From contig JADJOY010000018.1 in the NCBI GenBank assembly GCA_016713535.1, positions 209,928 to 273,927 on the forward strand: a stretch of DNA of 64,000 nt. Reading direction: 5' to 3'. Below, piece after piece: positions 43,568-58,920 of this stretch. This stretch comes from Deltaproteobacteria bacterium. GTDB taxonomy: Bacteria > JADJOY01. The notes under the pieces are model-generated. The model searched no databases and was not told the DNA's origin. It saw only the letters and a list, made by a program, of their open reading frames with translations. Made by a program: the position numbers and the translations under genes. Each line of letters opens with the position of its first letter. Position 1 is the stretch's first letter.

Positions 43568-45721
43568 ATGAGCGTGGAACGAGGTCGGAGGTCGGGGCGC
43601 GGCGCGAGCCGCATCGGGGCGGCGCTCCTCGCCGTCGTGGGCATCGCGGGGGTCGCGAGCGCACAGGACGGCTCGATCCAGGTCGAGCAGAGCGCCGCGA
43701 TCGGTGCTCACTCGGTGGACGTCGACCTGCGCAACCTGCCGAAGGTGCCCGACTGGAAGCCGGGCGATCCGATCGTGGAGATCCCGCTGCGCCGCCGCCC
43801 GCCCGCCAGCGGGCTCGAGTTCACGCCGGCGGCTCCCGCGCTCGATCCGCTGCTCAAGGTGCAGGCGGGCTCGCGCGGTCCCAGCTCGCAGGCGTTCTCC
43901 GCGCCCAGCGCGAACTTCGCCGGGCAGGGCTACACGGGTGTCAACCCACCCGATCCCACCGGTGCCGCCGGCCCCAACCACTACATCCAGATGATCAACG
44001 GCAGCGGCGGCGCGATCTTCAGGGTCTACGACAAGACCGGCGCCACGGTCGCGGGTCCGACGAACCTCGACAGCCTCGGCACCGGCTCGTGCGCGAGCGG
44101 GCTCGGTGACCCGGTCGCGCTGTGGGACCGGCTCGCGAACCGCTTCCTGCTCACCGAATTCGCGTCGCTCGGCAATCACCTGTGCGTGTACGTGTCGAAG
44201 ACCGCCGATCCCGTGAGCGGCGGCTGGTGGGCGTACGACTTCTCGCTCGGCCAGTTCCCCGACTACCCGAAGTACGCGGTCTGGCCCACCGCCTTCTTCG
44301 TCGGGACCAACGAGTCGACCCCGGCGCTCTACGCCCTCGACCGCACCAAGATGCTGAGCGGTCTGGCCGCGACCTCGATCCGCCTCACCGCGCCCGGCCT
44401 GTCGGGGTTCGGCTTCCAGATGGTCACGCCGGCCAACTTCGACGGCGCCGTGGCACCGCCCGCCAACTCGCCGGCGTGGTTCCTGCGCCACCGCGACGAC
44501 GAGGTCCACAACGCCGGTAGCAACAACGCCAGCCAGGACTACATCGACCTCTTCGCCTTCACGCCCAACTTCACCACTCCCGCGAGCTCGACGCTGGTCG
44601 GGCCCACGTCGGTGGCGATGGCCGAGATCGACTCGGATCTGTGTGGGTTGACCTCGTTCTCGTGCATCCCGCAGCCGGGCACCACCGTGAAGCTCGACCC
44701 GCTCCGCGAAGTGGTGATGCAGCCAGCCCAGTACCGCAACGACGTGGGCGGTCACGAGACGATCGTCGGCAGCCTCGCCACCGACGTCACCGGCTCCGAC
44801 CAGGCGGGCGTGCGCTGGTTCGAGCTGCGCCGGAACGGCGCCGGCGCGTGGTCGCTCTTCCAGCAAGGCAGCTACTCGCCGAACTCGACCAACCGCTGGA
44901 TGAGCTCGATCGCGATGGACCGAGACGGCGACATCGCGCTCGCTTACAGCGTGTCGTCGAGCGCCGTGAACCCCGGGCTCTCGTACACCGGACGCACCTC
45001 GGCGGCCGGCGTGGGAACGATGCCCGAGGCCGAGACCTCGATCGTCGCGGGAGTGGGCAAGGACAGCTCGAACCGCTACGGCGACTACCACCACATGTCG
45101 ATCGACCCGGCGGACGACTGCACGTTCTGGTTCACCGGGATGCGCGCCAACTCGAACACGTGGGCGACGCAGGTCGCCGCGTTCAAGTTCGACACCTGCG
45201 GTGCCGCGCCGACGTGCACCGACGGCGACGGCGACGGCTGGGGGAACCCGGGCAGCAGCGCATGCAGCGCCGGTTCGGCCACGGACTGCAACGACGCCAA
45301 CGGCGCGGTGAACCCGGGCGCCACCGAGGTTCCGGGCAACGGTGTCGACGACGACTGCAACCCGGCCACGCCCGACTCGTCGTGCACGGACCTCGACGGC
45401 GACGGATACGGCAGCCCGGCGTCGGCGACCTGCGCTCATCCGCAGCTCGACTGCAACGACGGCAACGCGGCGGTGAACCCAGGCGCCACCGAGGTTCCGG
45501 GCAACGGTCTCGACGACGACTGCAACGCCGCGACCAGCGACTGCAAGGACCTGGACGGTGACGGCTACGGCAGCCCGGGCAGCGCCGCGTGTAGCAACGG
45601 CTCGGCGACCGACTGCAACGACTCGAGCGCCTCGGTGAACCCAGGCGCGACCGAGATCCCGGGGAACGGCGTCGACGACGACTGCAACTCGGCCACGCCG
45701 GGTGGGTGCTCGCAGCCGTAA
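43568..45721 (+). CDS. Secreted protein with three C-terminal MopE-type metal-binding repeats
   Basis: 717 residues. Signal peptide ending GVASAQD. A large beta-rich domain follows (GVNPPDPTGAAGPNHYIQM; WWAYDFSLGQFPDYPKYAVW). The last 180 residues carry three copies of a Cys/Asp motif: DGDGDGWGNPG, then DCNDANGAVNPGATE and GNGVDDDCNPATP, repeated at about 45360 and 45540. Such MopE repeats bind calcium or copper. The repeats are also direct DNA repeats. The protein is probably surface-exposed or released. Confidence 0.85.
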   Translation: MSVERGRRSGRGASRIGAALLAVVGIAGVASAQDGSIQVEQSAAIGAHSVDVDLRNLPKVPDWKPGDPIVEIPLRRRPPASGLEFTPAAPALDPLLKVQAGSRGPSSQAFSAPSANFAGQGYTGVNPPDPTGAAGPNHYIQMINGSGGAIFRVYDKTGATVAGPTNLDSLGTGSCASGLGDPVALWDRLANRFLLTEFASLGNHLCVYVSKTADPVSGGWWAYDFSLGQFPDYPKYAVWPTAFFVGTNESTPALYALDRTKMLSGLAATSIRLTAPGLSGFGFQMVTPANFDGAVAPPANSPAWFLRHRDDEVHNAGSNNASQDYIDLFAFTPNFTTPASSTLVGPTSVAMAEIDSDLCGLTSFSCIPQPGTTVKLDPLREVVMQPAQYRNDVGGHETIVGSLATDVTGSDQAGVRWFELRRNGAGAWSLFQQGSYSPNSTNRWMSSIAMDRDGDIALAYSVSSSAVNPGLSYTGRTSAAGVGTMPEAETSIVAGVGKDSSNRYGDYHHMSIDPADDCTFWFTGMRANSNTWATQVAAFKFDTCGAAPTCTDGDGDGWGNPGSSACSAGSATDCNDANGAVNPGATEVPGNGVDDDCNPATPDSSCTDLDGDGYGSPASATCAHPQLDCNDGNAAVNPGATEVPGNGLDDDCNAATSDCKDLDGDGYGSPGSAACSNGSATDCNDSSASVNPGATEIPGNGVDDDCNSATPGGCSQP

Positions 45722-45751
45722 CCGATCCTCTTCCCGCCGCGCTGGACCTTC

Positions 45752-45780
45752 GGGGGCGCTCCGCTTGCCGGGGCGCCCCC
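45752..45780 (+). terminator. Intrinsic terminator after the MopE-repeat gene
   Basis: GGGGGCGC (45752-45759) and GCGCCCCC (45773-45780) form an 8-bp stem, followed by GCGCTTTT, the closest match to a classical rho-independent terminator in the window. Confidence 0.7.
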
Positions 45781-45803
45781 GCGCTTTTCGGGGTCGACGG
45801 ATT

Positions 45804-45832
45804 TTGAGAAGCACTATCAAATAGTCAATAAT
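45804..45832 (+). promoter_or_regulatory. AT-rich sigma-70-like promoter with internal palindrome
   Basis: TTGAGA (45804-45809), a 17-bp spacer and AATAAT (45827-45832) match -35 and -10 at 5 of 6 positions each. The spacer contains the perfect inverted repeat ACTAT-CAA-ATAGT (45814-45826), placed where a repressor would block polymerase. It lies 118 bp before the beta-roll gene. Confidence 0.6.
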
Positions 45833-45950
45833 TCTCGATATTTGCGTAGTTGAATCCAGCTGGCTGCCTTCGGATACTCGCCCGCGGCGCGCCCCGAATC
45901 GGAACCGGCGCGTATCCATCGTCGACGAGCGACGAGAGCGGAGGAGTGCG

Positions 45951-46978
45951 ATGGCGAGGAGGGCGAGCTGGGTTATCGGGTTGGGGCTGGTGGCGGGGTT
46001 GGTGCCGCGTCTCGCGAGCGCCGCGTGCACCGCGCAGGTCGTGAACAACCAGTTCGTGGTGAGCGGCTGCGACCTGGTGGTGACCGGCGGCAACGTGATC
46101 GTCATCAACGGCGCGGGCTCGACGGCTACGGCCAACGGCAAGGGCAACGTCATCGTCGGCTACAACGAGCAGCGCGGCAGCGGCAACGACCGCCGCACCG
46201 GCTCGCACAACGTGGTGATCGGCGCGAAGAACAACTTCACCCAGTACGGAGGGGTCGTCGCCGGCTACCAGAACGAAGCGGCGGCTGCCTACGCGTGCGT
46301 GAACGGCGGCTCCGAGAACACCGCGAGCGGGCCTTATGCGGCGGTCGCTGGCGGCCGTCAGAACGTCGCGAGCGGTGACTACGGCTCGATCACCGGGGGC
46401 CAGTACGGCCAGGCCAAGGGTGGCTCGTCGATGGTGCTCGGCGGGTGGAGCAACAACGCGGAGACCAACTTCGCGACGGTCGTCGGCGGCTGGGGAAACC
46501 GGGCCACGAGCTCGACGCCGGGCGACAAGTACTCGCCGTCGTACGCGACCGTGACCGGCGGAAGCGCGAACGTCGCGAGCGGCTACTACGCGACGGTCAC
46601 CGGCGGGTACAGCAACGTGGCCTCCGCTTCGAATTCATCCGTGAGCGGCGGCGCGCTGAACACGGCCAGCGCGATCGACGCTACGGTGTCAGGCGGGATG
46701 GCCAACGTCGCCGGCCCCGGCAGCAGTCCGACGTTCAACCCCACATCCCCCAGCCAGGGAGCCGCGGTGTGCGGCGGAGCGGCGAACGTCGCGACCGGTC
46801 AGGTCGCGGCGGTCACGGCTGGCTACCTGAACACGGCGAGCGGATTTGCCACGGCGGTCTCGGGAGGCGCCGGCAACGACGCCACCTACACCTACGCGAC
46901 GGTCAGCGGCGGCAACAGCCGCACCGCGAGGCTGGGCTCAGCGACTGGGTGGCTGGCAGCCTCTTCCAGGACCAGTGA
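45951..46978 (+). CDS. Secreted beta-roll protein with YadA-head-like repeats, apparent frameshift
   Basis: About 342 residues after joining frames. Signal peptide ending RLASAACT, then at least fifteen short repeats of the form A-T-V-S-G-G-x-x-N-x-A-S-G (VTGGSANVASGYYATVTGGY), as in YadA/Hia head domains of trimeric autotransporters; no stalk or membrane anchor is present. The frame breaks near 46926-46930: one extra G gives TAEAGLSDWVAGSLFQDQ and a stop at 46978, whereas the unshifted frame runs on into the next gene. GGAGGAG precedes ATG 45951. Confidence 0.75.
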
Positions 46979-47063
46979 GCGTCTCTCCGACCGTGTGGCT
47001 GGCGTCGCTCGCGACGCTGTGGCAAGAAGACGGGACCATCTCGTTCGACCTCGGGGGGAGACC

Positions 47064-47558
47064 ATGAAGACTTCGAAGTGGCTGGTGGCGGGCGCGGTTG
47101 CGTGTACGGCGCTGGCGTGGGGATCGGTGGCGCGGGCGGGCGATCCGCTCGGTGGCTTCGGCAAAGCGCTCGACCAGGCCTCTCAGACCAAGGCCGCGGC
47201 CGAGCAGACGAAGAGCTCGGCTGAAGCGACGGTCGACGCTGCGAAGGGCGCCGCCGGCGGCGCCGAGGCGGCCGCCGCTGGCGCCGGCGATTCGGCGAAA
47301 GCGGCGGGCGAAGCCGCCGTGACCGACGCCAAGGCGCAGGCGGCCGGCGCCGTCGAAGGCGCGAAGGCGGAGGCTCAGACGCAGGCGGCCGGTGCCGCGG
47401 CGGAGGCGAGCGGTGCTGCGACCGGCGCCGTGAACGACGCCACCGGCACGGCGGCGAAGAAGGTCGGCGAGGCGACCGCGCCGGTGAACAACGCGCTCGG
47501 CACCGCCAACCAGCTCAACCAGGGCGTGCAGAACGCGCTGCCCACACCGACGAAGTGA
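47064..47558 (+). CDS. Secreted Ala-rich LEA-like repeat protein
   Basis: 164 residues. Signal peptide ending GSVARAG. The mature protein is Ala/Lys/Glu/Thr-rich with loose 11-residue periodicity (TKSSAEATVDAAKGAAGG; VTDAKAQAAGAVEGAKAE), like late-embryogenesis-abundant or apolipoprotein-type amphipathic helices. Such proteins protect against desiccation or coat surfaces; here this is an inference from composition only. GGGGGGAG lies upstream of ATG 47064. Confidence 0.65.
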   Translation: MKTSKWLVAGAVACTALAWGSVARAGDPLGGFGKALDQASQTKAAAEQTKSSAEATVDAAKGAAGGAEAAAAGAGDSAKAAGEAAVTDAKAQAAGAVEGAKAEAQTQAAGAAAEASGAATGAVNDATGTAAKKVGEATAPVNNALGTANQLNQGVQNALPTPTK

Positions 47559-47593
47559 TCCACCGCGCCCGTGACGGCGCGACGTGAAGGAAG

Positions 47594-47617
47594 CGGGGCC
47601 GCGAGCGATCGCGGCCC
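47594..47617 (+). terminator. Intrinsic terminator after the LEA-like gene
   Basis: GGGGCCGCGA (47594-47603) and TCGCGGCCCC (47608-47617) form a perfect 10-bp stem over GCGA, followed by GTTCGTTT. Confidence 0.65.
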
Positions 47618-47753
47618 CGTTCGTTTCGGCTATCTTGAAGGTTCGCGCGGCCCCGGCACGGTCGAGCGCCCGCCACCACCCATCCGCGAGTCCCTCCCCA
47701 CTCTCGTTCCGGCGCCCGCCACGGTGGGCGCATCGTCGAGGCGTCGACGCGTC

Positions 47754-53574
<5,821 letters not shown>

Positions 53575-53657
53575 GGCGAGGCGGCGGCCGGGGGCACGCG
53601 CCCGAGGCTGCGTGGATGAGGCCAAGCCTGTAGACTCGTCCCGGGTTTTCGGGAGGG

Positions 53658-55128
53658 ATGACGATGGCACGGCGGCTGCGGCTCGCGCTCTCGGTGCTCG
53701 GTCTCGCGCTGGTGAGCGCGGTCGGTGACTGCCACGTCGCCGTGTACGTGGACGCCGCGAACGCCTCGGGAGTGGAGGACGGCTCCAAGGCGCACCCGTA
53801 CACGACCATCCAGAAGGCGATCGACCAGACGTCGATCCCGGTGGCGGTGGTGATCGCGCCCGGGACCTACGCGGGCTTCACCGTGTCCGCACGTAGCGGG
53901 CTGAGCTTCCAGGCCGCGGGTGCCACCAAGCCAGTGATCGACGGCACGGCGCTGATGTCGACCCTCATCACGATCACAGGCTCCACCGACATCGAGCTAC
54001 GCGGGCTGGCGATCCAGGTGAACCAACGGGATGCCGTACTGGTGACGAACGGCAGCACCGCGACGCTCGCCGGAGTCACGATCGATGGCCCGCCCGCGCC
54101 GCCGTGGCCTTCGAGTCCACCCACCTGCCGCCTGGTCGTGGCCGATCCAGGTACCGCGGTGACGATCGACGGATCGGTGCTGACCGGTGGCCGTGTGGCC
54201 GTGTATCAACTCGGCCCCTCATCGCTCGTGAACGTTCGGCGAGGATCCGTTTTCAGCGACAACTACACGGGGGTCTGGCTGCTCGATGGCGCGAACTTCG
54301 ACATCGCGGGGTCGACGATCGAGTACAGCAGCGATTGCGGTGTTCTGGGGGGGTCGAATGCCAGCCCAGGAACCGTGAACATCCACTCCGGAACGTCCAT
54401 CCGCTGGCCGGGGCGCCTGGGGATCGCGATGAACGCGGAAATGACCACCACGATCTCGGACAGCGAGATTCAGGTCGGAACGAGCGCGACCGCGCTCAAC
54501 TCGCAGCACACTGGTTCGACGGTGGTCGCCACGGACAGCACTTTCGACGGCGGACAATGGGGTCGGGCCGGGCGCCTCGTCCGGAGGGTATCTCGAGCTG
54601 GTCCACTGCACGGTGAAGAACGCGAGCCGCGCGGTTTCGTCTGAGTTTGCCGGATCGATCGTGGTCGTTCGCGACGGTACGGTAGTCCAGAACAACTCCA
54701 CCGGCGTGGAGGCGAACTTCGATGGCCGAGTCACGATCGAGGGTTCGTCCGTCATCCACAACACCGAGGGCGTCAAGGGCTGGTCCCGATCGGTTCTTCC
54801 GTCCGATCCAAGCATCATCATCCGCGGCGGATCCGTCGTCGCGGACAACTTGGAGAACGGCGTGAACGTTGGAGCCAGGAACCGACTCCTCGTATCCTCG
54901 AGCACCATCCAGTCGAACGGCACCGACGGGATCGTCTGCGAAGGTGCCGTGTGCGACATCGGCGCGGGCACCGGGCTCGGCAACACGATCGCGGGCCACT
55001 CGAGCGCCGGTCGTTACGGCATCAAGTGCCCGAACGCGGGCGTGGCCAACTGCGCGGCTGGCGAGAACGCCTTCACCGACAACGCCACCGACGTCGATCC
55101 GGCGTGCGCGGCGACCTGCGCGCGGTGA
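53658..55128 (+). CDS. Secreted right-handed beta-helix protein, apparent frameshift
   Basis: About 489 residues after joining. Signal peptide ending SAVGDCH, then VYVDAANASGVEDGSKAHPY-TIQKAI, the usual opening of pectate-lyase-like beta-helices, and about twelve rungs (STATLAGVTIDG; SLVNVRRGSVFSDN; LLVSSSTIQSNGTDGI). The frames meet at GGG (54570-54572); one G fewer gives GRAGASSGGYLELVHCTVKN. No catalytic residues were identified, so a carbohydrate-binding or structural role is as likely as hydrolysis. Confidence 0.75.
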
Positions 55129-55158
55129 AGGCGCCTCGTCTCCACGGGCCGTGGCTGC

Positions 55159-55527
55159 TCAGGGCTTCTTGTCCTGGATGATGCAGGTGGTGATGAACGA
55201 CGACGCGGCGTTGTTCTCCTCCGTGCGCCCCTGGATCGACACGTAGTTGGTGTCGGGCGGGCAGGTGAGCTGCTCCTCGCTGTCGCCGCACCAGTAGGTG
55301 AGGGTCGTCGTGCCGGTCTTGCCGGCGACGGTGTGGCCGTCCTCGACCGCGTAGGTCGCGTCGATGAGCCGGACCCGGATCGGGTTGGGCTTCGAGCAGC
55401 TCTCGTTGAGCGTGCCCACCACGTTGTCCGGACGCGCGGCGAGCGCGTCCGAGGCGAGAGTGGCTGCGGCCGCGATCGTCATCGCCGCCGTGCTTCCACG
55501 AACGAGTCGAGAGTGAAGACGGTTCAT
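55159..55527 (-). CDS. Small secreted protein, unknown
   Basis: 122 residues. Signal peptide ending ASDALAAR. The mature part has four cysteines (SCSK, YWCGD, LTCPP, TTCII), probably two disulfides, in a beta-rich fold. I do not recognise a family. AAAGGAG lies 8 bp before ATG 55527. It converges with the beta-helix gene. The same frame stays open upstream to 56112, but that part is antisense noise. Confidence 0.65.
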   Translation of the reverse strand: MNRLHSRLVRGSTAAMTIAAAATLASDALAARPDNVVGTLNESCSKPNPIRVRLIDATYAVEDGHTVAGKTGTTTLTYWCGDSEEQLTCPPDTNYVSIQGRTEENNAASSFITTCIIQDKKP

Positions 55528-55667
55528 CGCCGCGCTCCTTTCTACAAAGGGCGGCGAGATGGACGGCACTACGTGCAGCCGAATCCCGCGATCGCCCCGG
55601 ATCGGGTTCCCGCCTCCACGAGGAGCAATGCGGATGCCCGAGCGGCGGCAGTGGGCCGGGCTCGATG

Positions 55668-56810
55668 TCAGCGGCGGCGATCCAGCTCGATCGTGCCGGC
55701 GTCGATGGTCCGTCCCGCCGGGCGCTCGAAGGGGCCGAGGCTCACGGGCTCGTAGCCCTGCGCCACGATGTCCACCTTCTGGCCTTCGTCCCGGAGCTGG
55801 AACCGGAACACGCCGTCGGCGCTGCGGACGGTCCGTCCCATCCTGTGGAGGTTCAGGATCGGCGCGCCGCTCTCGCGATCGACGACGCGCATGACCAGCT
55901 CGCCCCGGGGTGGCAGCACGATCGTGAGATCGCGCCGTCCGGTGCGGATGCCGGGCACGTCGACGTTCATGCGGCCGGGAGCGTGAGCCGAGACCGTGTG
56001 GAGGCCCGGCTCGAGGCCGTCGAGCAGGAACCGCCCATAGGCGTCGGTCAGGAACGCCGCGCCGTACCGGGGCGCGGTGCGGACCTCGACGCCGACGTCG
56101 GCGAGCGGCCAACCGGCTTCGTCCACGACGAGACCCTCGATCGTGTTCGAGGGGTGGTCGCGAAACGACTCGAGGCGCAGGTCGAGGGTCTTGTCCTCAC
56201 CTTCGCGGAGCTCGAAGGGTGCCAGGAGGATCGCCTCGTCGCCCTCCTTCGAGCGCGCGCGTAGCGTGATCCGGCCGGGTTGGACGTCCGAGACGTCCCA
56301 CCGCCCGTCTCTCATGAGCTGCGCCTGGATCTCCACGGCCCTGGCGCCGTGTGGCTCGAAGGGCTGGATGGTGAGCGCAACGCTGGCGCCGACAGCTGGA
56401 TCGCCATCCGAGTCGCCGAGCGTTCCGCTCACGGCGGCGGATCGGGGAAGCACGATCCGGATAGCGCCCGGCGGTGACTGCGAGAGAGTCTCCCAGGCCA
56501 CGACCGTGAACCGGTGAGCGCGCGCGCTCACGGCGATGGAGCCCGGCAGGGGCAGATCGAGCTCGAACGAGCCGTCGGCGCGCGTCAGCGCGGACGTTGG
56601 AGGCCGAGTCTGGTTGGAGTGAATCCGTGCGTCCGCGACCGGCGCGCCCGACGCCTCGACCACGGTCCCGCTCACGTGCAGGGGCGCCTGCGGCGCCTGC
56701 GCGCCACGGCTCGTGGATGCCATGTCCGCCCGTGGCTCGCCCACGCCGGCGACGAGGGCGAGCAGCAGTCCGAGCCCGAGCGTGGCGGAAGCGGGGCGAC
56801 GACCTCGCAT
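55668..56810 (-). CDS. Secreted carboxypeptidase-regulatory-domain repeat protein
   Basis: 380 residues from ATG 56810. Signal peptide LGLGLLLALVAGVGEPRAD. Three or four prealbumin-like beta domains follow, each with the pattern GTVVEASGAPVADARIH...ADGSFEL; others are GLVVDEAGWPLADVGVEV and VVDRESGAPILNL. These CarboxypepD_reg units occur in surface and transport proteins and lack enzymatic residues. The role is not known. Confidence 0.75.
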   Translation of the reverse strand: MRGRRPASATLGLGLLLALVAGVGEPRADMASTSRGAQAPQAPLHVSGTVVEASGAPVADARIHSNQTRPPTSALTRADGSFELDLPLPGSIAVSARAHRFTVVAWETLSQSPPGAIRIVLPRSAAVSGTLGDSDGDPAVGASVALTIQPFEPHGARAVEIQAQLMRDGRWDVSDVQPGRITLRARSKEGDEAILLAPFELREGEDKTLDLRLESFRDHPSNTIEGLVVDEAGWPLADVGVEVRTAPRYGAAFLTDAYGRFLLDGLEPGLHTVSAHAPGRMNVDVPGIRTGRRDLTIVLPPRGELVMRVVDRESGAPILNLHRMGRTVRSADGVFRFQLRDEGQKVDIVAQGYEPVSLGPFERPAGRTIDAGTIELDRRR

Positions 56811-56874
56811 ACGGTCAGCATACACCCCTGAAATCACCTAGAACGAATCGAAGTTGATGCAGGCCTGGAGAGCG

Positions 56875-57786
56875 CTACTTGGCGCCGGCGGCGCGCAGGA
56901 TCTTCTCGGCGGCGGGGCACGCGCCGGCCTCGGTGAGCATCGTGTAGCCGGGCATGCGCTGGTAGTTCACGTCGGCGCCCTTGTCGACGAGCGCCTTCAC
57001 CACCGGCACGTCGCAGCTCATCACCGCCCAGTTGAGGACCGAGAGGCCGTTCTCGTCGCGGGCGTTCGGGTCCATGCCGCCCTGGATGTATTTCACGGCG
57101 CGCGCCGAGTCGTGGGTCATGATCGCGGCGACGATCGCCTTGGCCTCGGTGGCGCTCTGCCTGGGATCGCGCTTGGGCCGTGGCGCGGGCGCCGCCTCCG
57201 GCTCGGGCGGTGGCGCCTTGGCGGGCGCGGGGGGAACGGTGAGCTCGGCGCTCTTCGGCGGCGCGATCGCGGCGTGGAAGTCGAGATCCGCGCTCCAGGC
57301 GTGGCCGTCGAGCTCGAGTGGCTTGGGCGTCTTCAGGTGGCCGCTCACCTCGCCGGCGGCGGCGGGACCGGGCGTGTGGCTCGCCGCTTGCGCCGGGAAG
57401 AGCAGGAGGGCCTCGGCTGCGGGGTGGAAGAGCGCCACTCCCGCGGCCTTGCCGTCGGCGATCCGGAGGCGGAGTGCGATCACGCCGCCCTCGCGGGCCA
57501 CCACGTGGAGCTGGACCTCGTCGTCGGGCGCCTGGTCGGCGGGCAACGCTCGATCGGTGACGACCACGAAGGTGTCCTTCTTCTTCGCGTCGAAAAGGTT
57601 CTCGCCCGTGTAAGCGTAAGCGTGCGTGAGCGCGACCGCTTTGCCGTCGAACGTGAACCTGCCCGTGGCGCTCCCGAGGGCGGGCGCACCGCTCGCGGCG
57701 CTCGCGACTCGAGCGCCGGCGACGGTGAACGCGGCGACGACGAGCGTGAGCGCTGCGGTCCGACGGATGCGTGCCAGGTGTCGCAT
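56875..57786 (-). CDS. Secreted protein with C-terminal ankyrin repeats
   Basis: 303 residues. Signal peptide ending RVASAAS. A beta domain of about 160 residues (FTFDGKAVALTHAYAYTGEN) is followed by a Pro/Ala linker (PPAPAKAPPPEPEAAPAP) and two to three ankyrin repeats (GMDPNARDENGLSVLNWAVM; ALVDKGADVNYQRMPGYTML). It is likely a periplasmic protein-interaction factor. GGAGGG lies 7 bp before ATG 57786. It is divergent from the esterase-like lipoprotein. Confidence 0.75.
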   Translation of the reverse strand: MRHLARIRRTAALTLVVAAFTVAGARVASAASGAPALGSATGRFTFDGKAVALTHAYAYTGENLFDAKKKDTFVVVTDRALPADQAPDDEVQLHVVAREGGVIALRLRIADGKAAGVALFHPAAEALLLFPAQAASHTPGPAAAGEVSGHLKTPKPLELDGHAWSADLDFHAAIAPPKSAELTVPPAPAKAPPPEPEAAPAPRPKRDPRQSATEAKAIVAAIMTHDSARAVKYIQGGMDPNARDENGLSVLNWAVMSCDVPVVKALVDKGADVNYQRMPGYTMLTEAGACPAAEKILRAAGAK

Positions 57787-57874
57787 GGAACACCCTCCGC
57801 GATGGGTGGTTCGCTCCCTCCGATCGTGCTTGGATGGAGCACACGCGTCAATCGATCCGAGCAGGAGGACAGCG

Positions 57875-58807
57875 ATGTCTGGGGTGGGAAATCGGTGGGG
57901 ATGCGTGGCGATCGTGCTCGGCGCGCTCGTCGTCGGAGGGTGCTCGGACTCGGGGGGGGAGCCACTTCCGCCGCCGCCCGAGGAGCCCGGGCCCTACGCC
58001 ATCGCGCGCTACGACACGAGCTTCACCGACGCGAACGGCACCTTCGCGTCGACGATCGTCCACCCCGAGACGAGCGACGGCGCGCCGTTCCCGATCGTGT
58101 CGGTCGCCCCTGGCACCTGCTCGGTGAAGGAGTGGTACACGTGGGTCGGCGAGCAGCTCGCGAGCTACGGCTACGTGGTGATCACGTTCACGCCGCCGAG
58201 CCCGTGCTTCGGCGGTCCGTTCGCGAGCGCCGAGGGACTGGTCGACGCGCTCGACTTCCTGGTGAGCGAGAGCGAACGCAGCGGCAGCCCGATCGCCGGC
58301 CTCGCGGACGGTAGCCGGCGCGGCATCGTCGGCCACTCGCTGGGTGCGATCGCCGTGCTGATCGCCGAGGCCGCGCATCCCGAGATCGGCGCGGCGGTAC
58401 CGCTCGCGGCCGGAGGGCTGGGCGAGACGACGATGTCCAAGATCGTCACGCCGACGTTGCTGCTCGCCGCCTCCGACGACGGCATCGTCCCCGCGAACGG
58501 GAGTGTCGACGCGTACGAGCAGATGAAGGGCGCGGCGCCCAAGGAGCTCGCGGTGATCGCGGGCGGGAACCACGTGGGTTTCTGCACCCTCGGCTCGATC
58601 TGTGACGTCGTGGGCGGCCTCCTCGACAACCCGCGCACGCTGGATGAGCCCGATCGGCAGGATCAGCTCATGCGCCGCTACACCACCGCCTGGATGGAGC
58701 GGTTCCTGCGCGGCAACACGGCGTACGACGCCTATCTGGTGGGCAGCGAGGCGCAAGCCGACGTCGACGGCGGTCTGCTCAGCGACCTGCGCTACGACCT
58801 GAAGTAG
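57875..58807 (+). CDS. Alpha/beta-hydrolase lipoprotein (PAF-acetylhydrolase/cutinase-like)
   Basis: 310 residues. Lipobox VVGGC. The nucleophile elbow is GHSLGAIA, the catalytic Asp lies in LLLAASDDGIVP and the His in IAGGNHVGFC. FPIVSVAPGTCSVKEWYTWV near the N-terminus forms the oxyanion region, as in bacterial PET-hydrolase-like and PAF-acetylhydrolase-like esterases. Several cysteines suggest disulfides outside the cytoplasm. The substrate is unknown. CAGGAGGA precedes ATG 57875. Confidence 0.82.
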   Translation: MSGVGNRWGCVAIVLGALVVGGCSDSGGEPLPPPPEEPGPYAIARYDTSFTDANGTFASTIVHPETSDGAPFPIVSVAPGTCSVKEWYTWVGEQLASYGYVVITFTPPSPCFGGPFASAEGLVDALDFLVSESERSGSPIAGLADGSRRGIVGHSLGAIAVLIAEAAHPEIGAAVPLAAGGLGETTMSKIVTPTLLLAASDDGIVPANGSVDAYEQMKGAAPKELAVIAGGNHVGFCTLGSICDVVGGLLDNPRTLDEPDRQDQLMRRYTTAWMERFLRGNTAYDAYLVGSEAQADVDGGLLSDLRYDLK

Positions 58808-58824
58808 GACCGCGCGGGGACGTT

Positions 58825-58902
58825 GGGGTCGTCGACGAAGCGACGACCCTCCAGCCGATCGTGCACGAGCTGCTGGAGGGCGGCCGCTTCGTCGGCCGCC
58901 CC
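58825..58902. repeat. REP-like palindromic repeat pair (inverted)
   Basis: The reverse copy at 58825-58854 starts GGGGTCGTCGACGAAGCG and the forward copy at 58873-58902 starts CTGGAGGGCGGCCGCTTCG. Each copy is self-complementary, and they face away from each other, unlike the pair at 12859-12928. They lie between convergent hydrolase genes. Confidence 0.75.
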
Positions 58903-58920
58903 GGGAATCGCAGGCGTGGC

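Noticed and set aside
45225-45715. Direct repeats that look like a CRISPR-type array
   Set aside because: The repeats are of unequal spacing and encode the in-frame MopE motifs of a secreted protein.
43073-46153. Reverse open frame of 1026 codons
   Set aside because: Antisense to the DUF4097 and MopE-repeat genes, with no recognisable domain and a composition of repeated Arg/Val/Glu.
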